Below, one piece after another: positions 35,899 through 48,100 of a stretch of DNA of 64,000 nt (positions within the stretch are counted from its first letter, which is position 1; each line of letters opens with the position of its first letter). The notes under the pieces are model-generated. The model did not search any database. It had not been told where the DNA came from and saw only the letters and a list, made by a program, of their open reading frames with translations. Location: contig NC_050735.1 in NCBI RefSeq assembly GCF_014529535.1, positions 2,976,001 through 3,040,000 on the forward strand, in the 5' to 3' direction. This DNA is from Bradysia coprophila (lineage: Eukaryota > Arthropoda > Insecta > Diptera > Sciaridae). A program made the position numbers and the translations under genes.

Positions 35899-36176
35899 CA
35901 GGTATTGTCCTTAAAATTCGACGACATGAGTATCGACGACTTCCTGAAGAAACGGCGACTAGTCGTCCTTTTTTCAAGAACTCACCTTTTCTTCTGAAAG
36001 TCGTTGATTCTTCTTCAGTTTCTTAACTTTTTGTAAAACGAATATTCCTTTTACGAAAAGTTAAAACAGGAAAGAAGACTTTCTGACGAAACGATAAGTT
36101 CCTGAAAAAACGACGAAAAATTGCCGTGTCTTCAAGAAGTCGTCGAATTTTCATCAGGACAATTACTCAGGTTACC
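35899..36176. mobile_element. Imperfect MITE-like inverted repeat
   Basis: The left end CAGGTATTGTCCTTAAAATTCGACGAC pairs with the right end GTCGTCGAATTTTCATCAGG followed by ACAATTACTCAGG. The interior has several AGTCGTC/GACGAC words in both directions. It lies between the convergent kinase and small-protein genes. Confidence 0.55.
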
Positions 36177-36248
36177 TGAGCCTGAACCCAGCATCAGAAC
36201 ACAAATTAACAAAAATAAAAAAAATCATCGTTGATTGCAGTATGAACT

Positions 36249-36254
36249 TTTATT
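36249..36254 (-). terminator. Poly(A) signal of the 104-aa gene
   Basis: A minus-strand AATAAA (plus strand TTTATT) lies 65 bases beyond the stop codon of the small protein gene at 36319-36633. Confidence 0.55.
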
Positions 36255-36318
36255 ATTTACAATGAATTTAAACTGAATTGAACCCACCCAACCAAATCAA
36301 ATGCCGAAATTATCACAA

Positions 36319-36633
36319 TCATTTCTTCTTCTTTCCTTCATCTTTCTTCAAATTCTTGACGAAGACCTCGGCATTTTCAATGTACTGCTTCAGTTCCTCT
36401 TCGCCATAATGAACGGCCACGTTGAACAGACCAGAGTCTATCATTGTATCAGCGCTGTGCAATTGTGCAGTGGAACCTCGCTGGGCGATTACGTTGGTCA
36501 AACGCTGTTTGAACATATCGAAATCTTTTTCGAGTGCATGTCTGTACGCGGCTGGAATTTGCTGTCTCATTTCAATAACTTCTTTTTGCAGGTCAACAAC
36601 ATCAACTTTGTTGTCTTGATCTGACGGCTCCAT
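36319..36633 (-). CDS. Unrecognised 104-aa coiled-coil-type protein
   Basis: I do not recognise this family. It is a single uninterrupted frame of 104 codons with an ATG start. Composition is balanced and hydrophilic, and clearly unlike the AT-driven random frames around it. The N-terminus is acidic (MEPSDQDNKVDVVDLQKEVI). The middle is predicted helical, rich in E, K, Q and R (EMRQQIPAAYRHALEKDFDM). A short segment with SADTMIDSGLFNVAVHYGEE follows, and the end is lysine-rich (DEGKKKK). There is no signal peptide or membrane segment, so it is probably cytosolic or nuclear. A poly(A) signal follows closely and the gene converges on the diacylglycerol kinase gene. I judge it a real, conserved small protein, but its function is unknown. 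Confidence 0.75.
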   Translation of the reverse strand: MEPSDQDNKVDVVDLQKEVIEMRQQIPAAYRHALEKDFDMFKQRLTNVIAQRGSTAQLHSADTMIDSGLFNVAVHYGEEELKQYIENAEVFVKNLKKDEGKKKK

Positions 36634-37196
36634 TTGATTTACTTTTGAAAATTTAGTTTTTTGTTCGCTACTGAATAATCGTTTGGATTTTATTTATTTT
36701 TAAATGAATGAACTGTCAGTATACTTTTTTCGCACTTAACGCACTCAACGCCTCTTTGAACTATTTTTTTTAGATATAAAACCAGCCAAAATGTGAACAT
36801 ACTCCGTTTTTTTGAAAATTAGCGGTAATTGAAAGGTATAGATCAAGTCCGAGTAACTGTAAATCCGAACACTGACAGCTACACCGTCATCCATAGAGAA
36901 ACCTAACCTCAACTCTGTGAAAAAAAATTGTAATTTTTGAGCGTCCGTTTATTTTGTACTTGTCCGGATAAACGAAAACATTAAATTTAATGGATTTCCA
37001 ATGTACAAAATGTGAAATTATAATTGTTGCTTGTGTGGCGTAAGTGTTTCAGCTCTTTGTTTTGCAAGAAAACAATGCAAACTTGAACAAAGTGCTCATT
37101 TTCACTGCACATACTTTCAGGTTAGGGTTTTCTGTGGATGGTTTTTGACATTTCGAATAACCTTGGACTTGATCTATTTAGGGTATATTTACCAAG

Positions 37197-37327
37197 GTTC
37201 TGAAAGAACAGGTTAAGACAACTCAGAGTTGACCACGAAGGCGGTGACACACAATTGCGTACACTATCTGTTTGTTAAATTTGGTGTCAGCCGCCTTCGT
37301 GGTTGTCTTAACCTGTTCTTTCAGAAC
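37197..37327. mobile_element. 131-bp MITE with 26-bp perfect ends
   Basis: The ends GTTCTGAAAGAACAGGTTAA (37197 on) and its exact complement (to 37327) pair over 26 bases. A second inner pair is CACGAAGGCGGTGACAC with GTGTCAGCCGCCTTCGTG. The terminal word GTCTTAACCTGTTCTTTCAG also occurs at 32088-32107, so the family is dispersed. Confidence 0.8.
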
Positions 37328-38287
37328 TTTGATATTTACAACACAATAATGACTAGTACATACAGCAGATCATAAAACTGCCTTATATTGAGCTATTTTG
37401 GCATATAAAAACCAAAATCAAGTTAAATTTAAGTCAAGTTTGCCGAATGAATGAAAATAATCTAAGAAAGCTATGTTATATCAAATGGGACATAAGTCCC
37501 TAAGTAACGACTTTTAATCTAAAAATCCAGAAAATAACAACTATGTACACTGTCGACGGTAAATGGGCAAATTTTCGAATGAAAAGTACATCCTCCTATG
37601 TTTTTGAGACGAATAGCTTTAATGGCACTGACACACAATAGGCTACTTCGCCGAATTACACGCACTCACTAGCTCACTGAGTGAGTGCGGAGCAACAGAG
37701 ATATATGAAAATATATGTCAAGCTGTTTCTTCGCACTCACGTAGTCAAATGGTTGTTTACCCCACGGCTAGAATATTTCCATACATTTTGACAGAAACGT
37801 CATGATATTGGCAATAAGTGAAAATCGATCCAACTTATTCAAAGAATGAGCTAGTAATGAAACTCGAATATTGTTGTTTGCGCCAGAGGGCCGATCTTAG
37901 TAATTGCGCCGGATGAATCAAAACATAGAGTCTATGAATCGAAACAACTGAATATTGCAGTTGGAATTGTTTTTGGTAAGAATTACCAACGATATTCGAA
38001 ATAATATTTTGGTTCGTGAACGGATAATTTTGTTTAGTCATTTCAACATTGCTGAAGAGAAGGGAGGTAAGCGAAATTATACTCACACAACTACAAAACT
38101 CGTGTAAAGTTGCTGTCAACAATTCAGAAATATTGAAAATATAAAGAATGGTCGGTTGATTTCGGCCTTTTAAAATTCGTTTTTACCGTAAGATGGAACA
38201 GTCCTATAGATTGTGGATTTGAGCACTATTTCACAGGACTCTCAATGATTGACGCTGTCGGCAAGTCGGTCACTTCTGTCGGCTGCT

Positions 38288-38393
38288 AGGAATTTCGCGC
38301 CGCGTCATTCACAATAATTGACAGAATGACACATTTTGTATAAGGAAAATGTCACTTTTGGGGTTATTGTGAATGACGCGGCGCGAAATTCCT
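38288..38393. mobile_element. 106-bp hairpin with perfect 30-bp arms
   Basis: The arms 38288-38317 (AGGAATTTCGCGCCGCGTCA...) and 38364-38393 are exact reverse complements. Inner bases also partly pair (TGACA with TGTCA, CATTTT with AAAATG). The GCGCCGCG core is unusually GC-rich for this window. It is non-coding and looks like a recently inserted mini-element. Confidence 0.8.
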
Positions 38394-39161
38394 CAACACC
38401 CTTCTGTCACTTCATCGAACAATACTTTCATGGACAATGTGATCGAAAATTCATAACAAATACACTTAAAAAAATTTACTTATTATCACATTTTCGTTTT
38501 CAACAGATTCTACATAATTTCTAGATCCACAGATTTGACAGTCTTGATATTGAATGGTTTTTTGGTTTGTATCCCAGTAAACTGATCATTACATGTGTGC
38601 GACAAAAATTTCGACTGGGAAAAAATTCAAATATTTCATTCAATATAACAGCTGTCAGAATGTTTGGAACAAGAAATATCAGATCCTACATAAAACAAAA
38701 ATGTGATAATACCTAATTTTTGATAGCTGTAATTCAATTTTAATTTTTGAATTTCGTATCTCAAAAGACCGACTCGAAGTTAGTGCCATCGCTGATTTTT
38801 GCGATAGCCAAGGTAACAATTTCCCCAATTTCCACAATCTATTGTATTTGTCAAATGTCTTACCAGCCTATGCCTCTTTAAAATTTTGTTGCTGATGCTT
38901 GATTGTGATAGCAAGATTCTTTAAGCACGCCATGGCTTTGTCGCATTATTGTAAATTATTTGATGCAACAAACTATTGCAGCCATGTAGTCCTGGCACGG
39001 TAATGTTTGTAGAAGCAATCAAGACAGGTGTATCATATCATGTTTGAATAGTCGCACCATTTTTATTTAGTAATGAAAGTTGAACGAGCTCGCAAAATGA
39101 AATGTCAAATGTCAAATTGTAGCCGGTAGATGTCACTGCTTCAATTCCCGGAAACATTCGT

Positions 39162-39167
39162 TCAGTC
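39162..39167 (+). promoter_or_regulatory. Possible initiator of Zn72D
   Basis: TCAGTC matches the arthropod initiator consensus TCA(G/T)T(T/C). It sits 28-33 bases before the start codon, and no TATA box is seen upstream. It would give a very short leader. This is a motif match only. Confidence 0.3.
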
Positions 39168-39194
39168 ATTGTTTGATCGGGAGTAGAGTGAAAA

Positions 39195-42100
39195 ATGTCT
39201 GCAAATAATTATTTCGGATTTACTCATGGCGGAACTCAGTACGGGTAATTAAGACTATTAAATTGTTACAGTCCACCAAACGGACAACGTTTTGCGATAA
39301 AAATCACATTCGACAAACTATTATTTTCTATAAAAATCTGAAACAAAATTTTTCTCAATATATTTCCCGGCTCCGAGGCCATAATGGCGTCGTTTTTCCA
39401 TTAATCGATCAATATGTCTGTCTTGGAAAAAAGTTTGTAATTTTTTTTTTTCAAATAATTTTAGGGCAGCCACTGGAGCTGCATATCCGCCTGGACAGAC
39501 TGGCTACGCTGTGGCACCTGCTGCTGCGGCCACATATACAACACCGAGACCAGGCTATGATCCGACCTATCATCAAGCTCCAGCTTCACAAGGCACTTAT
39601 GCGAGTGAGTCTAGATTTTTCTTTATCCTCCATTGAATGTGTCCTTTTCATTGTGTCTGAAAACATTTTCTGCGATTGAATAAACATGACTTGACGCTTC
39701 TGTCAGTCTGGAATTGTGTCGACGAATCATTTAATTAACATAATGTGTCGCTCGTTTAAGGCTAATGATCCGATAATTTTTGTTGCTTCTTTTATCTTCG
39801 TTCAGTAATCGCTTTTGAAACACCTTTTCTAAATAACGCGAAAAGATGTTATGATTAACAACCACATTAATTTGTTGTTTACAATATGTTTGTTGGATGT
39901 GTGTTTTCAATGATGAAAAACATTTCTGTTGCGAACAGAAACCGAACGAACGTAGTGGTGATAGATAGATTCATAATGTCCTTTGACTGTAACTATCTTG
40001 GCTCGTTCAATGAAATCATAGTCATGAGTCATGAGTGATGATAATGAATAATGCCAATATTTTAGTCATTATCCAGGGCCGGCATTTATCGAAAAAGCCC
40101 TTCGGGCGATACATGAGTAAAATTTGTAAAATGTCCTTTATTGCACAAAATAGAAAGCCATTCGGGCATAGTTCGAACTGCCATGGGTCGGTTCGGACCT
40201 GTTAGTAGCGTCAGTATCCTAAGGGAATTACCGGCTGCTGTGTATTTTAAAATTGCTTATCTCCAATTGGTATTGATTCTTTGGTGATACTGCTACAACC
40301 GAAACAAGGGTTTTCTTCCGTCAAAACTTGATCAAAAGTCGGTTACGATTTTTAAGTTTTCGACCACATTAGCTAAACAATCAGTATGTACAATAAGATA
40401 GCTGTTTGTTCTGTTAGTGTTAGTCCGCAAAATATTTTCCAATAAATTTGAATCATTACACAAACACTATGAACTCGGACAACGGATGAGAAAAGTGAAA
40501 TGTGTCTAATAAAATAACTAAGCACTGTTTCTATACATAGTTGTCTGATTTAACATGCTAATCACAGTGGCCGTAGTGTAGACGGCGCACACCGGATATG
40601 TGTATTATGCTGTTTAATATTGAGACTATTTGGTAAAATGTTTGTCGGTATCTGGATTAGGCAATTCAGGAATGAAGTTTCCGTTCCTTCTCATAGAAAA
40701 ATTCCGAAGAATTTACTGGTTGGAAAATAATTAAATTAGATTCCGAAGAATTTATAAAACGACGACTAGTTAAATCTTCCACTTCGGCAGATCAATATGT
40801 TTGAGTCCAGATTAGCATCAAGACGAATATTATGAAGGTTAGCTCGCTTAGTATGTATTCATTACGTAGGTGGAAGGACGGGTTTTCAGGAAGTAAAATG
40901 CAAAGTATATAAACACTGAAGGTACCGCAGACCCTCAGGGAATTGCAATAAATACGGATCCCGACTTTCGGGTGAATATAAGTTTTATAATGTTGCATCT
41001 GTGATGTTTGGCGTAATAATGTTGTCAGAACTGCGTTGCTCAGTATAAGATTTTCTGTGTTAAGTATTGAGATGCAACCTAACAGTGTGAATTTTACTCG
41101 ATTTTACTTGTGTCCAACGTTATGAAAATTATATTCACCCGAAAGTAGGGATCCGCGTGTTTTTGCGGATCTGCGGTACCTTCAGTGTATCAATGCATGT
41201 GTACCAACTTTTAAAAATAAAAAATAAAAATCCACTGCTGACCGGTGGCCTCGCCGGTGGCGACTCGCTTGACTAATAATACGAGAAATAATTCCTTACT
41301 CTATTGACCGGTAGTCACTTAACAGGCCGACCTGCTATAATTCAGGGCGAGATAGTCCTAATCCGTTCAAATTTTAGATATTGACCTTCAGAAACGGGCT
41401 GTTGGAAGCTCTGCTCAAGTCTGAAGATACACAATACACATTCATAATTGGAATCCTGATTCACTGAAAACACATGCATAGCTACTACAATTCGAATATT
41501 GAAGTCAAGTAGATTTTAAATAGAACTGAAACTCTGCATCTCTAAGCATTATGTTAAACAATTTCCTAATCACAACTAACTGTTAGCCTAATTGAATCCA
41601 TTCACTTCTTTTGTGTCAACTCATCCGACATTTCATTTCATCAACATTCATTTATAAGCTTCTCGCTGTGAGTTCGTTGAATGCTAAGTGCATGCAAATT
41701 GTATTTGTTTTCATAAAATAAATAAATTCGTTGTAAAAAATATTTAGTTACTAGAGAGTTACTAGAGAGCTGGATGTGTGTCGGTTTCGAGGTCGGGTAA
41801 AAGATCACACGATTCCTTTACCCATCTCCGAGACGAGACGTTCATTAACAGCTCTTACTACTCCAATAATTGTATCACACTAAAGTCTGTGAAGTTCGAT
41901 TTGCCCCGGACTAAATAAAACGCACTTTACAGCACCCAAGTGTATGAAATTATTGGGTAAGGAAAATGCAACTTTTTTCTAAATCAAACATCTTGTCAAT
42001 ACGAACAATTAACAGAAATGAAAATAATAAAAATAGAAAAAACAAATTTCAATAAAATATCACGCGTTCTGGTGCTGTGTCATTATTTGTTTTGGGGTTA

Positions 42101-45100
42101 AATTGGTATCAACCATTTCATAAGACAAATTAATTTGTAGGTGCTGGAACGGTAACGCCGGTAACATATGATTATGGTTATGGTCGTACAACTCAAACGT
42201 ACGATGCAACCAAAACGTATTACCAACAAGCACCGACAACGGCTACATACGGAGCTGGCCAATCCTATGATGCCACACAAACGCAAGCAAAGGTCTCGTT
42301 CTATCTATTTTCGATTTTTTTTTGTTTTTTCGTTTATTCAGAAAAGATTTTTTTTTTTTTTGATTATTTGGTTTCAATTTACTTTTGGCTTGAACAAACA
42401 TTCCAAATTCACAACAACGATCTTTTGTTATGTTAAAATTTTGTTGCATATCTGATATCGGTTATCGTAACCATTGTACTCATATTGGTTTGTGTGTTCG
42501 ACTTAGGTTGCCGGCTATCAAACCGCCCAATATGTAGCTGCGCCCACAAGAAACACAAATGTTCAACCAGCCAAGCCAGCCACAACATTTAATAATCAGA
42601 CCTATGTACCACAAACCCAAACCGTAACAAATGTGAATACAGCACCTAAACGTAAGATCTTACATTGATTTCGTTTAACTTTTCGATGGCAATATTTTCA
42701 ATATTTTTGTTTTGTTTCGTCTCGTACATCTACCACAAATTCGCTTTAAGTGTCCCGTCGATTCATTTGATTAAACCGTTCCCGTTCGTGTACTATTTCC
42801 ATTTCAGAAGCACCTGCAACGTCGAATACCTATTCGAATTATGATGCTGCTCTGTACAGTGCTGCTACTATGTACGTCGCCCAGCAGACAAACAAAAACA
42901 CTCCTGGCGGGTTAGTTGTTTCTCGGCCTTAACTATCATCTCCAATGTCTTAATTTCCGCTCAATTTCAGACAAGCAAACACTTGGCAGTCATATAAGAA
43001 ACCGGGGCTACATCCCGGTAACAATTCCAACAAAACCCGTATGAAGCCTCAACCGAAACCGCAACAATTGCATTATTGTGAAGTTTGCAAGATCAGCTGT
43101 GCTGGGCCACAAACATACCGCGAACACTTGGACGGACAAAAGCACAAGAAACGTGAGGCTAGTTTGAAATTGTCATCATCAGCCGCTGCTGCTGTTCAAA
43201 ATAGTCGTGGGAATAATTTACATTGTGAACTGTGCGATGTTACCTGTACGGGAAATGATGCATATGCAGCCCATGTTCGTGGTTCCAAGCATCAGAAAGT
43301 GGTTAAACTTCATCAAAAATTGGGAAAACCAATACCTTCAACGGATCCATTGGCCAAGAAAACTGCGAAAATTAACTTTGTTCCGCCCGCTGACGGCAGT
43401 ACGCCTAAAGAAGAAACTGCAACGGTTGATATAGCCGAGGAAGACACTCCATCTGAAGATATAAAGCCCGTTGGCTTAGAATATATCGAAGAAATCAAGG
43501 ATGATGAGGGAAAGACGTTGAGCTTCAATTGCAAATTGTGTGAATGCAAGTTCAACGATCCAAATGCTAAGGAAATGCACATGAAAGGACGACGCCACCG
43601 TTTGCAATACAAGAAGAAAGTTCAACCCGATTTAGTTGTTGATTTCAAACCGAATCCCCGTCAAAGACGCATAGCTGAAGCGAAAGCACAACGGGCCGTT
43701 CTGCAAGCCGAATATTGGAACAGACAGCGCAATATGGGTGGCGAAGATGGTGAGGACGATCCAATGTATTGGGATGAACGACGACGCTTCGAAGACGAGT
43801 TTGACTATATGGGATGGGCTCGAGGTGGCGGTTTCGGCGGTCCACGTGGACCACATATGCGAGGTCCTCCACCGTTTTTCGGTATGTTGCCGGGACGTCG
43901 ACCAGAAAGCTCTGACGATCGTCATGTTGTTGCAAAGCATGCAGAGATTTATCCGAAAGAGGAAGAGTTACAGACGATCCAACGAATTGTATCGCACGCC
44001 GAACGCGCTCTCAAATTTGTATCGGATGCTCTGACAGACAAAAATGTTGCGACCAATGGCAATGGTAATGGCGTCGAAGCCAAGACGGAAACTACTGGTA
44101 AAAAAGATGAAACTGCTACTGCTGAAAAAGATGCGGCCAAAGCCAAAGAGGATGGTCGCGACAATCAAATGTTCTCATTCCAAAAAGATGCTGAAGGTGG
44201 AGGTGTTCGTATTTTGAAAGGTGTCATGCGCGTTGGATTATTGGCTAAGGGTAAACTATTTGAATTTCCAATTTGTATGACCCATTTCAAGCCGACGCTT
44301 TGATTACAGGATTACTGCTACAAGGCGACAATTTGGTTGAATTGGTAGTGCTGTGTGCCGACAAGCCCACTCACACATTACTGAAACGCGTTGCCAAAGA
44401 GCTTCCCGTTCAACTGAATGTCGTGTCGGAAGAGCATAAATACACTGTTTCTCTAGCACCTACCGACGCCGCCGTTCTTGTAACCGATGGTACAGTTACA
44501 GTTAAAGTTTCTCTAACATCTCCGTTGTTACGCGAACCTCAAGGTATTTTTCAGTTATTTTTTATTGTTCTCGTTAAAATTGTTGTGTGGTGGGGACCCG
44601 ATTCTCAATTTGGAAAATGTTCGACAACAATCGAAGATTCGTGACATCCAAAAATATGGATTTGATCGACAGGATGGTAGAACTGAACCGGTTCAAAGAC
44701 ATCTTTATGGCCATTATAAGATAAATGTTGGCCTCTCACAATTCACAATGGTCGATCATTCGCAGTTTGTTTCCAAGTGAGAAAAACGTATTGAGAATCG
44801 GTATCCCATCCGTAAACGATTATGAATCCAACTCGATTTCCAACTACCAGTTTCGTGTATCTTGTTTTCACAACATTTTTCGTTTGAATTTTTCAATTTT
44901 TACATAAAATTTGAGTCGGAACTTTTTTGAACCGCAAACTAACGGACAGAGGTAAAGAATGCAAATTTTTATCCAATTTTGGTCGAGAGTGTTTTTCGGA
45001 TATTACTGTAGAGAAGCCTTATGTGGTGAGAAATTGGTGTTTCGAAATCGTGTGTCCAGGGACAATACATCTTTTTTTAAATTGAAAATGAAAACAAAAT

Positions 45101-48100
45101 CGGAAATTGAATGGCCTATTTTATCAGTCACGAACTTGTAAAATATTACGCGCGAGTGTGTTTCCGTTTTTTTTTAAATCGTTTAATCTTTCCGTGATCG
45201 ATTTTCGTTTGTCTATTGACCGAAGCAAACATTCCAAACTGTTGGCCGCGCTGTAGAACACATAAAATAGGCTATACGGTACCCTCTTTTGTTGTATCTA
45301 TCCATCCCCCAATCAACAAATTAGACAGAGAGGAACAAAATATCTTTTGAGTGATGCAATAAATATTGGACACGATTTGATTTCATTTTTTTTTTTTTTG
45401 CTTAATTCACTCACCCAACTGAGAATAATTTTTTCTTTGAATTTTTCTTTTTAATTTTCTGATTTTAATTCGAGCAGCTTATCAATCAAAATGAATGATT
45501 AAAATGTGCGATTTGGTCAAAAATGTTAAACATTTAAAATGCGGTTTCATAATACTTTAATATATACAAATGAATGTCCAATACTTATTATTCGAATGGT
45601 TTGGTTGTACCAGCACAAAAAAAAAATCTTAACGAAAAGAAAAAAACAAATCAAAACAGAAGGGATAATTTGTTCTTTTAGTTTTGGACTGTAGCTATAT
45701 CAAACGTTATCGTCTAGATGGTCTCCATTTTTTTTTTTTGCTGACAAAATGCTCCAATCTAGTAATTGATGAACGTTTGATGTAACTTCAATATGTAAAT
45801 TTAAGTTTCCTCTAGGCAATATGTTGAACAATACACGGTACGATGACGCATTGTATTTTGTAGATTTTCTGAGGCGAGAAAATCTGCATAACTTTTAAAA
45901 CTTTTAAGCAATGAATCATTGCCAATGATTCCGCCTAGAAATCCGAGTTTTTATTGCTTCTGCTTAAGCTGTCGTTTTAGAAGAACGCGATGCAAAAGTT
46001 TATTTTTTGAATGGAGCATACAAACCGTCAGCTTATTTTTCATGCGACAGATGGTATTTGAACGTCATTTAATTTATAATGCTAAATTTTCTAAGCTAAG
46101 TCTCTATCGCATTTTCTTTATTCTATCGAAAAACATAAAAATTTAATGGTTTGAGATGTTCCGCACTATGCTCGACGTGTGGTTTCGAAAATGTTGCATT
46201 GCGATGATATCTTTAGCTCTTGTGACACGTACAATAATTATTCGTTAAAATTCACTGGGGATTTTTTGGACAGTTTTAACAAGGCTACCCATATCGCCCT
46301 ATAGATCATCTTCAAGGCCGTTCGAAATGCCATTTACGTAAACAAAATCTCACACAAATGAATTAATGAAGATGATCTACGGGGGTAGACTTGTCAAAAT
46401 TCACTGATTAAAAAATATTTGCTGTACGCACCCTCACATAGCAATTTAAAGTCAACGACAAATTTCTTTCGTTTTCAGCTCTTTTCGCATTGTCATAAAA
46501 TGGCAAATTTGCGATTGCCAGCAATTTTCTTTGATTCATTTCAATAGATCATCTTCAGATGTAACCTCACTTAAGTTTTGTTTCTTTGTGGCATTTCTTG
46601 GCCTGGATGGCATTTCAAACGGCCTTGAAGATGATCTATAGAGAAAATTTAGCAGCAACAAAACAAAAGAAATTTTTCGTTAACTTTACATTGCCATCTA
46701 AATCTGCAGTAACAGCTCCAGAATCCACTGTCTATTTTCGTTTTCTCGAATTTCTCGAATTTTCTTGAAAACCTTTTTCGACAAATTTGATACATTTTTC
46801 AAAAAATTCGAAAAAAAAACTTTTTTGCGAAAATAAACACTGCCAGTGCCTGATCATCAGAAAATATTTAAGAACAAACATGGATTTCGCATTGTAATAT
46901 CTGTACGAATTTGTCTTTTTTTTATGGTCTCTGAGTTTAGGAGATATTGTTGAATTACTGATATTATGAACTCCATGGAATACGTTGATTACATCGTTCG
47001 AATCTCGAATTAATTTTCGCTTGAACATTCAACTGTGAATACTATTTCTCCAACTGAAGAGAAGTAATCGGTTAAATGAGTGGTTAGGAATGAGTTTTCG
47101 ATAAAGTCAAAATTTTTAACAAACCAGAGATTTATCAAAAGCGGATCTTCGCTTATAGATTGTGTCGTTTTTGTTGTCTTTTACCACTGTAACAAGACAG
47201 AAAGTAGCGCTTTTGTCACCAAAACATCTTTTACTCAACAAAGCGAATACGAACAGAAAAAAATGGTTGATATGTCTACTGGTTCTGATATGGAGTTTTT
47301 ATACGTCCGACAGACTAATAACTTACACGTTGTAAGTTAATTATTAATTGAAAAGAAAGTTTAATGCCCAACTGTTACACGATTCCACAGTCAACTTACC
47401 GTTACAATGTTCCATCAAATTAACTTACTGTAATTGAATTGATTATGTAATTCTACACCTGGAATCTTTTGTTATTTCCACTGGAAATTGTTTTTCTTAC
47501 AAATTACAGCAGACCTGAGTATTGGAAATGTCTCTCTGCATTTCTGCGTAAAAATTCTCACCGACAATTCCCTAAATTGTCTTAATTTCACGGTACTAAT
47601 TAGTGATGGATCAATGAATGGATTGTCAAATCAATCGCAAGAGCGTAGGTCCGAATAAATCATTAAACAGAAACTATTTCAGTTCCACTGTTAGATTTGA
47701 TGCGTCATCGGTTATTGTTCAACAAATGCCTAATTATAATTCATTTAAGTAAGCACTACGTTTCATTATTCGTTCGAATCGATGGCATTCCCATGCGATA
47801 CTTAAAGTTGTGTAAAACCAACTATAAATTGCATTGCAATACAACCGTGTTCCATTAAGATAATCAACATTTGAACCGTCCTAAAGGTATTTTGAAATCC
47901 GTTAAGGTGTTCTATCAAATCATAACGTTGATCTATCGAAATTGAACATCGAACAAGGGAATCTTATTTGCCGAAGCAGTAATTAAATCCTTTAATTTTA
48001 CGAGTGAAGATTGGGAGATGAAGATGCTATTCGCAGGCGCCATCGAATATACCATATTACAAAATGCTATGTTTGGATGAGTAATTGCCTACGAATAGAA

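Larger units (their letters stand above)
36640..39160. other. Intergenic DNA rich in short palindromic elements
   Basis: This lies between the two divergent genes at 36633 and 39195. Apart from the two palindromic elements listed separately, 36848-36910 resembles 4015-4080, and 37640-37740 has repeats of CACTCACT. No exon was supported. Confidence 0.5.

Noticed and set aside
43200..44170. Several open frames overlapping the large Zn72D exon on both strands
   Set aside because: They are shadows of the true coding frame of exon 6, which carries three zinc fingers.
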